A stretch of 64,000 nt of DNA. Source: Owenia fusiformis. Its lineage: Eukaryota > Annelida > Polychaeta > Sabellida > Oweniidae. Under the pieces are notes generated by a model. It was not told the origin of the DNA and did not search any database. It saw nothing but the letters and a program-made list of their open reading frames with translations. This document shows positions 20,432 to 31,588 of the stretch, one piece after another (the first letter of the stretch is position 1; each line of letters opens with the position of its first letter). The stretch is from contig CAIIXF020000003.1 in NCBI GenBank assembly GCA_903813345.2, positions 17,870,931 through 17,934,930 on the forward strand. Direction: 5' to 3'. Made by a program: the position numbers and the translations under genes.

Positions 20432-23400
20432 TGCAGAGCCAGGTTAAGAAAAAGGCTATCAGCAGGAGGAGCATTCCAAGCAATATTGTGTATATAATGT
20501 TTGATTCTGACTCTATTGAAAACCCTATATACCTGAAAATACAAAAGGTTAGATTTTCAAATATTGTTTGATCGTAAAAGGTACTGATCTGCATATGCAA
20601 AACATAACACAAGTTTTTATTGACTATAGTATCTCTTAATTCCTCTGCATGACCAAAGTTATAGCGAGAACCATTTTCTAGCTTTAAATTCAACAAAAAA
20701 TAATATATAACAGTTTTGATTGGCATACCCTATTGAGCAAGACACAATGATATCTGTCCTTCCATCATTGTTATAGTCTCCTGTTACCATGGTAGCAGAT
20801 GGTTTACATGGTAACGAATGCTCTGCCATCAGGTGACCATCTTGGAGGTCAGTAAGTGCAATATCACTCCAACCACTGGTTAATAAAATATCCTAAAAAA
20901 GAAATCAGTCATATTTTTGAAGTCAGTCCTCAAGCTAGCCCTAAATGGCACCTGCAATGAACCTAAAGGGCCACCTAAAATGAACCTAAAATGGCACTAT
21001 TATACAGTCATGTATTAGAAAATTGAGGGCCTAATTTTTTATCTTCTTCTACAATTCTTGAATGGACTCAGAATTATTTTGGGTTGACAAAGGATCAAAA
21101 ATATTTTCAAATTCAATTCTTTGGAAAAAGAACAGTTCTATTATAATATCTGAATTTCTGTTTCAATCCTTTATTTTGACCTAGAATTATTTTTGGAGCC
21201 TTCTTAATTGTACTGTTGCATTTTATACCCTAATGGCCTAGTCACATAGCCCGGCCGATGTCCGGCATCGGTAGAGCTCGGTGGATTTTTTTGGTGCCAC
21301 CGAGCTCTCCTCATCGGAAGCAGAGCTCGGTGACGTGAACGGACTCCGCCCGGACATCTTCAGGCGACCGACCGAACACCGGCCGGTGACCGTACGGAGT
21401 CTGTCTCAAAATGGTAGTTTTTTTCTGCCGATGTGGCAGCAACTACCGGCCGGAGGTCGGCCGGACATCGGAAGGAATACGGCCGGTACCCGAGCAGGTA
21501 ACAGGACACCGTGCGATCGCCGGCCGGGTTGTTAACGGGCTTTGAACAGTGACCGGCCGATGCTCTGTCCCACATCGGCCGGAGCTCTGTCGGAGCTCGG
21601 CCGCTGTCCCTTAAAAAACCTCGTCCTCTGGTTGTCTCAGATGCATGGGACACCAGCCGATACTCCGGCCGACGTGTTTTCCGATGTGGTTACGATGGGG
21701 CTGCGATGACATGATGAGGGAGCTCGGTGAGAGCCCGGTGAAATTTAACTCCGAAGTTAAAATTTCACCGAGCTACCACCGATGCGGTTTTAAGCAACAA
21801 ACGCCACGGATGTCCGGCCGGTGTCCGGCCGAGTTCGGTGAAAATTGCATCGCTGGCTCATCGTAACCTCATCGGCCGGGCTATGTGACTAGGCCATTAG
21901 GCACAAATGCAGATAGAAGAAATACTTGACTAATAATTTGACTACCATTTAAATTTGACGGATTGGAAAAAAACTGCCAAATTAAAAATCCGCCAATTTT
22001 CAGATCAATGATAAAACTTGAGCTCAGTCCTGACTCCGCCAACTTAAATAGCCGCCAATATTTGAAATTAAGCAAATCTGCCAAATTAAGTAGCGTCAAA
22101 TAAAGTGTATCTACAGTATACCGTTTTCTTTAAAATTCTCACCTCTCTGCCATACACTAAAAGGGAGATGGCCTTCATACTTGGTTGGAAGGAATGTTGG
22201 TATATACTAGCTACTAGGGAGTCTGCATATATGCTATCATCCACTACATGTGTGATGTGGGCCCACTTTGTTGGCAGTGTCACCTGAAAACATGAACAAG
22301 GCATAAACATAAAAATGTCACAACCTGCCATTTGTTACAGATGTCATTTGTTACAGACACTGACTGCCGAAACTTTGAACGCTGAACATCAACCGCTATT
22401 CCCAAAAAAATTTGGAGACCATTAGAATATGTCACCACTTTTGGTGGTAACATAAAAAGATAATTTTCCAAAACAAGCCAAAAGTAGGAATTGGGCCCAA
22501 TACTGTATATTACTAGCATGAATCAAAAAATGGATATGAGGATTGGTTCAATGGTAACTTATGATTATTAAAACAAATATGGCCAAACCAGGCCAGATGA
22601 AACTTTGGACAGAGTATGATATATTAATGAAGTACTGTACTACACTACACTACACTACACTACACTACTATACCTGCCAATGGAACTCTCCACTTGGGCC
22701 ATAGGAGGTGACCTTCCCATGGCTTGTGAAATATAAAGAATCGTAACCTTTCTTTGCTAAAAGGTTGTAGCCTTTTATATGGTTGAGAATACCAGATCTT
22801 TTAGCAACACTGAAATCAGATAAAGCAAAGAAATAAAGACAAATCCATGATTTCCAATGGTGAATGTCATCTAAAGGATTGGGAGGAAAAGATAAAACCG
22901 GATAGTATAGACATGAGAACAGCAACATTCTAACACCCAACATGAAGAGCAACATAAAGGCATACATGAGCACTCATTGTTACCATTCTTCTTTTAGGCA
23001 AACCCAAAATAATTCATACCTTTTGACTGCTATAGGTGGCACTGCTAGTCTTAAATCCTCCGGGACTGTATAATCGTAAAATATTGTGTCTCCACTTTTA
23101 TGGGAGAGCACTCCCATCATACTGGGTGTCTCACATATTGGCCCAGTAAAAATTGTCTTCGCATTTGGAGGTAAGCTCATCACTATTGCGTTGCACTCAT
23201 GAGTATCTGAGTAAGGACGTGAAAATGACGTTTTGATTTGATCGATCTTGCCGTCATTATTTATGTCAGTATAGATAGTTTTTTCATCAGGGAGACTGAT
23301 TCGTGTCATAGGTTGTCCCGATTGAAGATTCAATACTTCAATTCCATCATGATTTTGAATTACGACAGCATTAGGATTTCCGACATGTTCGTCCTTGGAG

Positions 23401-26135
23401 TGTGGTTGTAAGCCGCCATATTGGAATCCCATTATGTGGTCAGAACCAAGGATGCTTGCCATTGTCGGGGTGACATCTTCAGTTTTGGTTTTCTTTGATG
23501 GGGACTTTGTGAAACGTGCCAGATTGAGGGATGTACTTGAGAGGTCATGCCAGGAGTGGGGCTGCAATATGAATATGAAGGTACATATACAATATTTGAG
23601 ATTGACAAGGTTATGGTATACTCTAATAATTTCCTTGAGAAATTCCTTTAATACAACCATTTTTATACAATTACAAAAATACAGATACAGAGTAGTGAGA
23701 ATGACATGCATGACAAAAACTTCAAAACTTTACAAAAACTTGTTTTTTATTTAACCATTACAAATTATATATCTTGAAAGGTGGATTATGTCATAAATAT
23801 TCCGAGATTAAGTCAAAATTAAAAGAATTTGAATGATATCGTGCTGTATGTCATTTGAGACTAACGCGTGGGGTATTTTGTTTAAATATTTCTAAGCAGC
23901 ATTATCAAAAGATTTCATATACTAACCAATTGTGTGAGGATGTCATCATGATATTTTGACCAATGTGATTCTCCAGCATGTAGATGCCCTTTCTTTAGAC
24001 TTAGTTTCCAATGGTGGGAAGACCATAAGTCCTGAATGTAGAAACAATTCATTATGGTATGAAGTATATAGGATAAAACTAAAATATTTTGAAACATTCT
24101 AGAGCAAAATACAAATATGTACTTGATTTTGTAATAAACTTTTGAAATTAACACTTGTACAAATGGTAATGTTGAATGTGGTTTAAAGTTTGCTACATGG
24201 ATTTTTATGTTGCTTCTAAAATAAAATCCAATATATGTATTTTTAGTGTAATGTCCAATGGAACAATAACTTCAATGAATTAATTTTTCTAAATGCTAAA
24301 AATTATGCGTACTTCTGGTTCTGGCTTCTGCTCGTCAAAGTCCCCAGGTAAGTGGTGCCACCTAATGGAGCCGTCAGAACCACTAAGCGCATATGTTGAG
24401 AAGTGTGTGTAACTGTCTTCCTCTCCTGCATGACGTGACTCATCATCTAACTGACCCTGCTGGGCACTAATATCTGACCAACTGAAAATAAATAAACAAG
24501 TACGGTAAAACCTAAATGGAACATCTTTGATATCTCTAACAGTGTTCCACTTGGGAGGTGTTCCACTTGGGGAGGTGTTCCACTTGGGAGGTGTTCAACT
24601 TGGTTCCGTTAACATTAAGTCAGTGGTTCTTGGGTGTTACACTTAAAGGAGTGTTTCACTTTACAGGCTTCACTGTAATTTCGAATGGGACATCCTTTAT
24701 CTCTTAACTGTATGTTCCTTTCATTCTCTGTATAGGCTATGTGCCTTATTAGCATAAGGACTTAATCTATGGAAATTTTTCTCTAGTCAAACCTTACATA
24801 TCTCCTCGAGGATTTTGTTAAGAAGTCATAAACAATATCGTTGTGGTGACCAAACCATTGACTCATAGTCTCATGCTCACCTTTTCTGATGATGTTTGTG
24901 ACCATAGCTTCCACCAACTAATACAGAACCAGAGTCGTCCCTCTTAATACTGTATGAATTAACAGACACACTCATTGCCTTCACGAAATAGTTGTCTCTA
25001 ACTTGTCCAACGTCCATCAGTTGTGCTTGCCATAAAAAACGAAGCTCATGATTGAAACACATGACGTGCCAATCATCTGTCACTACAACAATTACCTGAA
25101 ACGAGAATCCAATTAAACATAAAATTAATGCCATGGACACATTTGCTCTACCGTCGCCCAGCCAATGAGTACTTTGTTCAAAATTGCAAAATTGCTAGGC
25201 GCCGGTGTTGAAGATGGAGCAAATGTGACCACAGCATAAATGTGGAGATGTGCTAGATCCATGATTCATTGTCAAGCTGAATATGCCTGTATATTGTATG
25301 GAAATGAAAAATTATATGCCTTTTGAAAGGATTCAGTTGTAGCATGGATTTCCGGAGTGGAATTTTTTTTCTCAATGCTTAATGTACACTCACATATAAT
25401 TTCATGATGTATTTCTTGGGGTTAGAGTAAGGGGAAAATGATATACATAATGTTAGATGCAAAAGTACATTTCTTTGTAAAAAATTTTTGCAAATCCAGC
25501 CTCAATCAAAGTTGTTGAACTGTAATGTTCTTTCCCATAATTTTTCATGATACAACCTCCAGTGTAACTTTAGAGTCTGTCTACATACAACACACATAGA
25601 ATTTAACTTTTTCACAACAAACAGATGTCCTTTTCTGATGAAACTATCATAAAAATAAACTTACTTGTTTTCTAATCTGCCCCATCTCTTGGTACGGCTC
25701 CAAATATCCTGTTGTCATAGCGACAGGATGACTTGTCTTTCCACCTTTGCTTGCATTCACAGGAAGAACTGTCTCGAATTTAACATCCATATGAGGAAGT
25801 ACTATCGACTCGGTTGGTCTAGGCTGCGCCAGCATCATTAATTTCAAGTCATTTGTTATAAATATAACTTCATTAACACCATCGCTTTCAATGTCTGTTA
25901 TTATTGGGGAAGGTAATTTAATGTCATCTTCATTGGTCAATTTTTTCTGATCAATAAAATCATGTCTCCACATTGGTTTCAAGGAGTATGAGTCTCTTAC
26001 ACGTACCAGATAGACTGATATTGCACAAAGCAATACAACAGCTAGATCTTTGATGGTGATATGGGTAAGTCTGTCTTTAAGAGATACTATTTCAATCCCT
26101 GATTCATTGTAGTCTTCCTCCATATTATCATCCAT
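20388..26135 (-). CDS. FG-GAP repeat membrane protein, DEX1-like
   Basis: Nine exons (26135-25665, 25095-24881, 24481-24313, 24031-23927, 23561-23020, 22809-22674, 22283-22143, 20892-20729, 20532-20388) join in frame into 695 residues. The start is the first ATG after a probable noncoding 5' exon (MDDNMEEDYNESG). A membrane span follows at about residues 30-50 (LAVVLLCAISVYLV), and a second lies near the C-terminus (IIYTILLGMLLLLIAFF), with a short acidic cytosolic tail. Between them lie FG-GAP/beta-propeller blades with calcium-binding-loop patterns: SPIITDIESDGVNEVIF, YTDINNDGKIDQI and GDYNNDGRTDIIV. The block VIVVVTDDWHVMCFNHEL followed by GSVLVGGSYGHKHHQ is characteristic of plant DEX1 and its relatives in animals and protists. 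A luminal or cell-surface adhesion or trafficking role is inference. Several introns host mobile elements (21229-21901, 24503-24675). Confidence 0.85.
21229..21901. mobile_element. GC-rich TIR element, 673 bp, packed with CGGCCG/GAGCTCGGTG motifs
   Basis: Perfect 32-bp terminal inverted repeats begin CCTAATGGCCTAGTCACATA and run into GCCCGGCCGATG. The inside is strikingly GC-rich for this AT-rich window. It is built from many short words in both orientations: GAGCTCGGTG / CACCGAGCTC, CATCGGCCG / CGGCCGATG, and CCGGCCGG. Open frames at 21281-21866 are products of this composition. It sits in the intron between exons 7 and 8 of the FG-GAP gene. Confidence 0.85.
22305..22450 (-). repeat. GTGGTGACAT-family repeat copy
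   Basis: Inverted relative to the copy at 42365-42505. On the minus strand it reads GTTACCACC..., a GAC-ATATTC-ATGGTCTCC block, a GGTTGATGTTCAGCG-type block, TCTGTAACAAATGGCAGGTT and GTGACATTTTT. It lies next to exon 7 of the FG-GAP gene (22143-22283) in the preceding intron. Confidence 0.65.
24503..24675. mobile_element. GTTCCACTT-family TIR element, short copy
   Basis: The ends CGGTAAAACCTAAATGGAAC and, inverted, CAGTGAAGCCTGTAAAGTGA are flanked by TA (24501-24502 and 24676-24677). The inside repeats GTTCCACTTGGGAGGT three times. It lies about 20 bp from the splice acceptor of the FG-GAP exon at 24313-24481. Confidence 0.75.
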
Positions 26136-26399
26136 TGTGGTGGATGTACAAGGATTGAGTGTATGATCTTGTTTCACTTTACATTTCAAAACTGAAAAGA
26201 AAAAAATCACTTGACAATTTCTAGCAATACAATACAATTTACTCTGCCAAAAATCTAAAGTCTAACTGGAGCAATTTAGTGAACTGGAAGAGGGTGGATA
26301 CAAGAAAGGAAAAAAACATTTACAGAGTCCTGATGATTTTTTTTCATGATCACTCAACCATTTCATATCACATTAGCCAGTTAGCTGAACAATGATGAC

Positions 26400-26766
26400 A
26401 AGAGGAGGAAATGCCCCAGAGTTTAAAGATGACAGACATAATTACCTCTCTTGCTTACCACCTTTGTTCGTTCGAATTTTCATCGGCTAGTTTTCAAATA
26501 CTACACTTCGATGGGATGTTTTAATTGTTATAGGCATATTCCGTACACCTTTCTTTATCTTGATGTGAAATGAGAAGCTATGATATTGGTTAACACGCCA
26601 GAAATGAACATACTATTATTCGAAGCGTATTTCGAAAATTTTGAAACCGCCATTGATGACGTCATTTGTTTGTCGACTTTTGACCAATCAGCGACGATGT
26701 CATCTCAATACAGATTTACATTATAAGCGTATGTCATCTTTGAACCCTGGTGTTTCTCCCCCTCTG
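26400..26766. mobile_element. 364-bp MITE family, copy 2, with 9-bp target duplication
   Basis: This is the inverted copy of 10372-10735. It starts AAGAGGAGGAAATGCCCCAG and ends CTGGTGTTTCTCCCCCTCTG, and is flanked by a perfect 9-bp direct repeat AATGATGAC (26391-26399 and 26767-26775). Two copies with different duplications prove real transposition. It lies in the 5' flank of the FG-GAP gene. Confidence 0.88.
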
Positions 26767-26808
26767 AATGATGACTTTGTTATTTTTTTGGACATCATAC
26801 TTGAAGTT

Positions 26809-27037
26809 AATACGGGCGTAGCCAGGGGGTGTGATGCAAACCACTCCCCCAAAAAACGAAAAAAAAAATTTTGTAAAATTTGTTGAAAGAGCATTAATAA
26901 CTTCATTAAGAACTCACAATGTAGATATAAAAAAATCCAGGTGGTGAACCCCAGGCCACTTTTTTGGGCTTGCTTCGCTCACAGTGATGCAAACCCAAAA
27001 ATTAGCAACCACCTTAATATTTCCTGGCTATGACACA
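26809..27037. mobile_element. ATAGCCAGG-family MITE, copy 2
   Basis: The left end is TACGGGCGTAGCCAGGGGG and the right end is CCTGGCTATGACAC. The inside includes GGGCTTGCTTCGCTCACAGT and a TTTTGTAAAATTTGTTGAA block that matches the 4967-5242 copy in inverted form. The 27038-27425 stretch that follows is the 3' flank of the next minus-strand gene, with no other feature seen. Confidence 0.6.
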
Positions 27038-27425
27038 GTTGAGGTAACTGTTGTAAGGAAATATAAATTTTCATGTCATTTAGTGTCCATGTTTAAAATT
27101 CAAACAAAAACAAGACAAAATAACGTAACTCCAAGTAGGCATGCTAGCAGAAACATTGAAGAAATATAAACTGATAAAACAAACATTTATTTTAATTTCC
27201 TTTTAGTATACATTTTACAATCATTTTATCGAAGAAGTGGCACAGGCATTATAGCTAGAGAGATCTCAATGTAAGTTGAGATCAGAACATTCCATATAGT
27301 AAGTGGTATTTATATCCTCTTAATGATATCAAAAGAATTTTCACAAGAAGTTATATCAAGTCCTTTCCAGCCCTCAGTGGAGTTCTTTGGGCATCATCAC
27401 ACACAGTTATTTTTTTCTATTAGGC

Positions 27426-28256
27426 CTAGTTATTTTTGCATTGGTTCTTTATTAGGACTTTTAATTCTTGAGAGGCACGAGGGAGCAATTTATCGATAAC
27501 GCCATTTGGATCTCTCGCAATATGATCATCTATCGTCAGTGGTACTTCTGGTTGGTACAGTTTCATTTGACGACATTTTACACAATGTTCAGAAACATTG
27601 ACGAACCTATTCACACGCAAGCATATGCCACAGTGTACAACATTTACACATTTTTCTTCACCCACTTTCAATTTTGAGATTGTTAATTTATTCAAGTTAT
27701 GCAGAAATTTTCCTCTTGGTTTTCCTCTGCAGACTTTTATTTTTTCTGTAATGTTCATGATTGTGATTAGATTTTCTTTAGTCCATGTAAATGATGATGA
27801 TATTCTAAGATTGTTAAGATCAATTTCATATTGGTCCATAAATAATGTCCATGAATTTTCATTCAGGTGGCAAATAAAGTCGATGACTTTGTCATTCATG
27901 GTAACATTAGTTTCAAACTTTATTTTGTGCTGTCCTTCTGCATTGATAAGATATTCCCATTTAGGTCTTGCACTTATAACATCTGTGACCAGTCTGCATA
28001 TATCTGTATTGTCAATACACTTCTTCGTTTTATTGGATGGTTTTAGTTCTATGCCACAGTGGGTATAAACTAGCGTCTTTGTAACTTTATTGTATACTTT
28101 CTTTGAAGATACTTTGAAGTATTTCCCTAGCAGATAGCCAAATTGCTTCTGGGAAGTACGAGTCCTTCCTGTTGCAGCAGCTTCCTCGCTATACGTGAAG
28201 TACAATGCTTCAACAGTTATGCTGCTACCTGGAGATTCACGTAAATTGCTCTCCAT
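27426..28256 (-). CDS. Unrecognised protein, possible RFX-like winged helix plus zinc ribbon
   Basis: A single open exon of 276 codons. I start it at the ATG of MESNLRESPGSS because this lies one base after a good splice acceptor (TTTATTGCAG). The frame further upstream enters a dispersed repeat at 28337, so a longer start is less likely. Residues about 13-72 follow a winged-helix pattern recalling RFX DNA-binding domains: 'ALYFTY...G...QFGYLLGKYFKV...YTHCGIELKP'. The middle is basic and hydrophobic without a clear family. Near residue 200 a Cys/His cluster (VVHCGICLRV then EHCVKCRQ) looks like a treble-clef or ribbon zinc site. I cannot name the protein. A DNA-binding role is inference, and it could be a host orphan gene or derived from a mobile element. 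A noncoding 5' exon probably exists further right. Confidence 0.55.
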   Translation of the reverse strand: MESNLRESPGSSITVEALYFTYSEEAAATGRTRTSQKQFGYLLGKYFKVSSKKVYNKVTKTLVYTHCGIELKPSNKTKKCIDNTDICRLVTDVISARPKWEYLINAEGQHKIKFETNVTMNDKVIDFICHLNENSWTLFMDQYEIDLNNLRISSSFTWTKENLITIMNITEKIKVCRGKPRGKFLHNLNKLTISKLKVGEEKCVNVVHCGICLRVNRFVNVSEHCVKCRQMKLYQPEVPLTIDDHIARDPNGVIDKLLPRASQELKVLIKNQCKNN

Positions 28257-28336
28257 CCTGCAATAAAAACCCATATAGTTGTACACAATTGGTCTGTCAA
28301 TAGGTAAGGAATTTCTCAATGATCTCCCCAGCATTA

Positions 28337-28515
28337 AAGCAAGTGGGCGCAGCACCTACCTGAGATTTTGAAAACATCCTTGCACCCACATGAAAATCAA
28401 TTTGAATTCACTTGAAAATGAGAAAAATCATGAAAAATATTTTGGATAAATTTGGTCTGAATTTTGACAATGAGAAATTTGCACCCACTTGAGAAGAAAT
28501 CCTGTGGAAACCACT
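28337..28515. repeat. Dispersed repeat (CAAGTGGGCG...CACTTGAG), copy 1
   Basis: Beginning near GCAAGTGGGCGCAGCACC and ending near TTGAGAAGAAATCCTGTGGA, it matches about 41130-41315 in the same orientation: CAAGTGGGCGAAGTACCC, GAAAAATCATGAAAAAT, ACTTGAGAAAAAATTCTGTGGA. The 28516-29400 stretch after it holds only a truncated mariner-like end (ACAGGGTGTTCCAAAAGTAA at 28763), a decayed long-TIR MITE core near 29200 and a GTGGTGACAT-family fragment near 29290-29350. Confidence 0.65.
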
Positions 28516-29673
28516 ATATTTCTAGTGAATAAGGCCTATAATAAGCTTGAATTCTGCCTCATTGTTGTGCTAAGAAATGAGAGGAAGGAGGGGGTTGGGG
28601 TGATGGGGGGCTAACAGGTTGACACTTCAAATATTGAGTTTTCACGTCTGAGTGATCTTATAGAAGTGACATTACTTTGACAGGTAAAGATTGTTGATTT
28701 TCTCCTCATTCTATGGATTAGTTGAACTAAGATGTTTGACTTTGTTAGAAATACATGTACATACAGGGTGTTCCAAAAGTAACAGGACTGGTATGTATGT
28801 AAATAACAACTCACCATGTTATGTCATCCATGCCTAAATTAGTATTTTCAATCTTTCTTCTTTTTATTCCTTGTTCCATGTTCTACTTCAAGTGTTCTTG
28901 TAATTATTATTACGCTGCTACAGTTTTTGACTGGATAACTGTTTCTCACTTGATTCTTTTCGCTAATATCTATCTTTATTGTAGAGAAAGATGTGTATTT
29001 TAAAAGATGCCCCTTTGTTGTTACTTTGAATCTAGAAATCGCAAACGAAGGACCACATTGCAACATTATATGAAAAAAGCATACATGCCCATCCTGACTT
29101 TTGTATTTTCCAGATATTTGGTGTGATATTCATAGGCTCTCAAGAGAAAGTCCATGGGTACGCTTACTCTGCAGTAATATTATTGCCATTTTGTAATTTT
29201 GTGAGTTTCAGTCATGTTAATTTTGCGGAAAATAACATGGCAGAAACAGGCAACATGACTTTACAGAACCCAAGATCTGTTACTACCAGCTACCGTTCAC
29301 AAAAAGTTGGAGACTATAACAATATGACACCTATGTGGTGGTGACATAAAAACAAACCAAACTATAAAAAAATCAGGTCGGGTACTTATTAGATGTTTTT
29401 ATTTTTCCTAGAGTCCATTTCACTGCTTCATTTCGTCAGTAGAACGGCAAAAATAAGAAATTGGGAGACCATTGTGCAGTACTAGTAATATATGGAAAAG
29501 TATATTCATAATGTACATGAATGACATTTGTATATTTCAGATTTTTTAGTTATGTGCAATAAGCCTGTGCCGTTTTGTAATTTGAAGAATTTCAGCCATG
29601 TTAATCTTATTGAAAATAACATGGCAGAGAAGCATCCCAATATAAGAGGCCACACACTTTATAAGCCAAACTA

Positions 29674-30282
29674 CAGTGCTGATATATAATAATTAAGGGT
29701 GCGTTTTCAAACTAAATAGAGTGCTCCTATCAAAATGAATTTGCCTACATACCCCTGAGACTCTTATCTGATAGATAGAATGCACAAATAAAACAAAAGT
29801 TTTGCTATTATAGGTAAAAAGTTCTCTTGAAATTTCGAAGTGATTTTACCTTTTAATCCTGTCCATGGTCCGCCATTTTTGCGGAAGTTACACTGAAACG
29901 CAAACTCCATGAAACGAAACGAAATCACTAGAAAAAACATGGCACACATTGTGCGCATGTGCAGCAAAGTTTAGACCAATCAGATTATTTGATTATTCTG
30001 CGCACATGAATTATTTGCTTCTGAGCACTTACAAGCTTACCACAATAAACAAACCTGGCAGAGACTACCCTTAGCCTACTTCATTTTGGCGAAATTTCAG
30101 CTCAAACTCGTGACAAATGCATTATGCATACGCTGGTGTGAAGCCTTGGAGACACTCATTTTGGTAAATATGATTTATGGGGTATACTTTTCTGCAGTTT
30201 GTGGGAGTTTGGGACATTAAATGTTAAAATTCAAGAAAATATGCCAATTAAACGACTGATCAATTAATATATACCAGCACTG
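29674..30282. mobile_element. CAGTGCTG-ended TIR element inside the MITE
   Basis: It starts CAGTGCTGATATATAATAAT and ends, inverted, CAGTGCTGGTATATATTAAT, with the TA target duplicated on each side (29672-29673 and 30283-30284). The 609-bp inside has no coding pattern. It was inserted into the long-TIR MITE before the foldback element arrived. Confidence 0.82.
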
Positions 30283-30288
30283 TAGAAG

Positions 30289-31034
30289 TTATCCCGTTCC
30301 AGGACTATAGTCCTGTACGGAGCCCATACATTTGCCTGTACGATTACAACTTGGGAGAATTATCTACGCCCCTTCCACTTAAGAAACCTACCTCAATGCA
30401 TTCTAGAACTCAAAATGTAACTTCTAATATATTGGAACCGCCGATTGTCTGGGTTAGTTGGCAGAACGAGGTCTTTTTGTTTCTTATGGCTCTTTTGGTC
30501 GAAGTTCGATTAAGATGGCGGTTATAACGGAATTTCCCGAACTCTTCCGTAATAGCACGAACTTGGTTTTTCGTTACTTCACTTCCATGTAAAATGGATT
30601 TGTTTCCGGTAAGAAACATTGTTTAACCATTCGGTATACAGTTAAGAGCATAGGATGTCGACATGGCAGTAAATATTGAAAATATTGTCCGAAATTTTCG
30701 AAATTCCCTCTTACCCGAAACAAATCCATTTTACACGGAAGTGACGTAACGAAAAACCAAGTTCGTGCTATTACGGAAGAGTTCGGGAAATTCCGTTATA
30801 ACCGCCATCTTAATCGAACTTCGACCAAAAGAGCCATAAGAAACAAAAAGACCTCGTTCTGCCAACTAACCCAGACAATCGGCGGTTCCAATATATTAGA
30901 AGTTACATTTTGAGTTCTAGAATGCATTGAGGTAGGTTTCTTAAGTGGAAGGGGCGTAGATAATTCTCCCAAGTTGTAATCGTACAGGCAAATGTATTGG
31001 CTCCGTACAGGACTATAGTCCGGGAACAGGATAA
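30289..31034. mobile_element. Foldback element with about 320-bp near-perfect inverted arms
   Basis: The left arm (about 30289-30613) and right arm (about 30713-31034) are inverted copies with only a handful of mismatches. The ends read TTATCCCGTTCCAGGACTAT and, inverted, TTATCCTGTTCCCGGACTAT. An 8-bp direct repeat TGTAGAAG flanks it (30281-30288 and 31035-31042), which fits hAT-type integration. The loop is about 100 bp. The arms encode open frames on both strands only as mirror images. No transposase is present. Confidence 0.9.
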
Positions 31035-31588
31035 TGTAGAAGCAATCCAAGATATACAAATGTCATTCATGTACATTATGAATATACTTTTCTATATATT
31101 ATTGCACAATGGTCTCCCAATTTCTTATTTTTGCCGTTCTACTGACGAAATGAAGCAGTGAAATGGACTCTAATGTTGCAATCTTTTAAAGATTCTCTAC
31201 TTCCGGTTTGAATTTCTGAAGATGAAGAAGAGGAGCTCTGAAGATGAAGATTGTTTCTCACGTTTAGTTGAATAGAAATTGGAATTCTAGTATTTCCACG
31301 GTTTCCTGGGCTTTAGTATGTTTTTAAGACTCAGATTCTAGTGTCAATTCTCTTAAATTATACAGTTATTGCAATAAATAAATAGAATTTACCTTGAATT
31401 TAAATATTTAAATGTAGGTCAAAGCCGAAAGTCAGTACTCGCGTTCTCTGTAATTTGATTGGTTGAAATGCGAAATTACAACGATTACGACTTTACCAAG
31501 CAGTTTCAGTTTTTGGACTTTGGAAGTTGCCAGATCCAGATAAATTCCCTTTCCTGCAATAATCAGCCTTATTTGGACATACTTAGAG

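Larger units (their letters stand above)
29411..31170. mobile_element. Long-TIR MITE, copy 2, split by two later insertions
   Basis: It begins GAGTCCATTTCACTGCTTCA and ends GCAGTGAAATGGACTC with TA on both sides (29409-29410 and 31171-31172). Its own sequence is 29411-29673 plus 31035-31170 and is nearly identical to 11554-11951. Between CCAAACTA and GAAGCAATCC, which are adjacent in copy 1, two other elements are inserted (29674-30282 and 30289-31034). Confidence 0.88.

Noticed and set aside
21281-21866. Several open frames with Arg/Pro/Gly-rich peptides
   Set aside because: They are by-products of the GC-rich transposon at 21229-21901, open on both strands with no domain pattern.
22635-22672. 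ACTAC microsatellite next to the FG-GAP exon donor as a regulatory repeat
   Set aside because: Short simple repeat adjacent to the donor at 22673. Nothing in the sequence shows a role beyond location.
27598-28068. 156-codon plus-strand frame antisense to the orphan gene
   Set aside because: Hydrophobic, Phe/Ser-rich shadow of the minus-strand gene, which has the better composition and a zinc-binding pattern.
30410-31059. Paired open frames in the foldback arms
   Set aside because: The same peptide appears from both arms because they are inverted copies. There is no start context or known domain.
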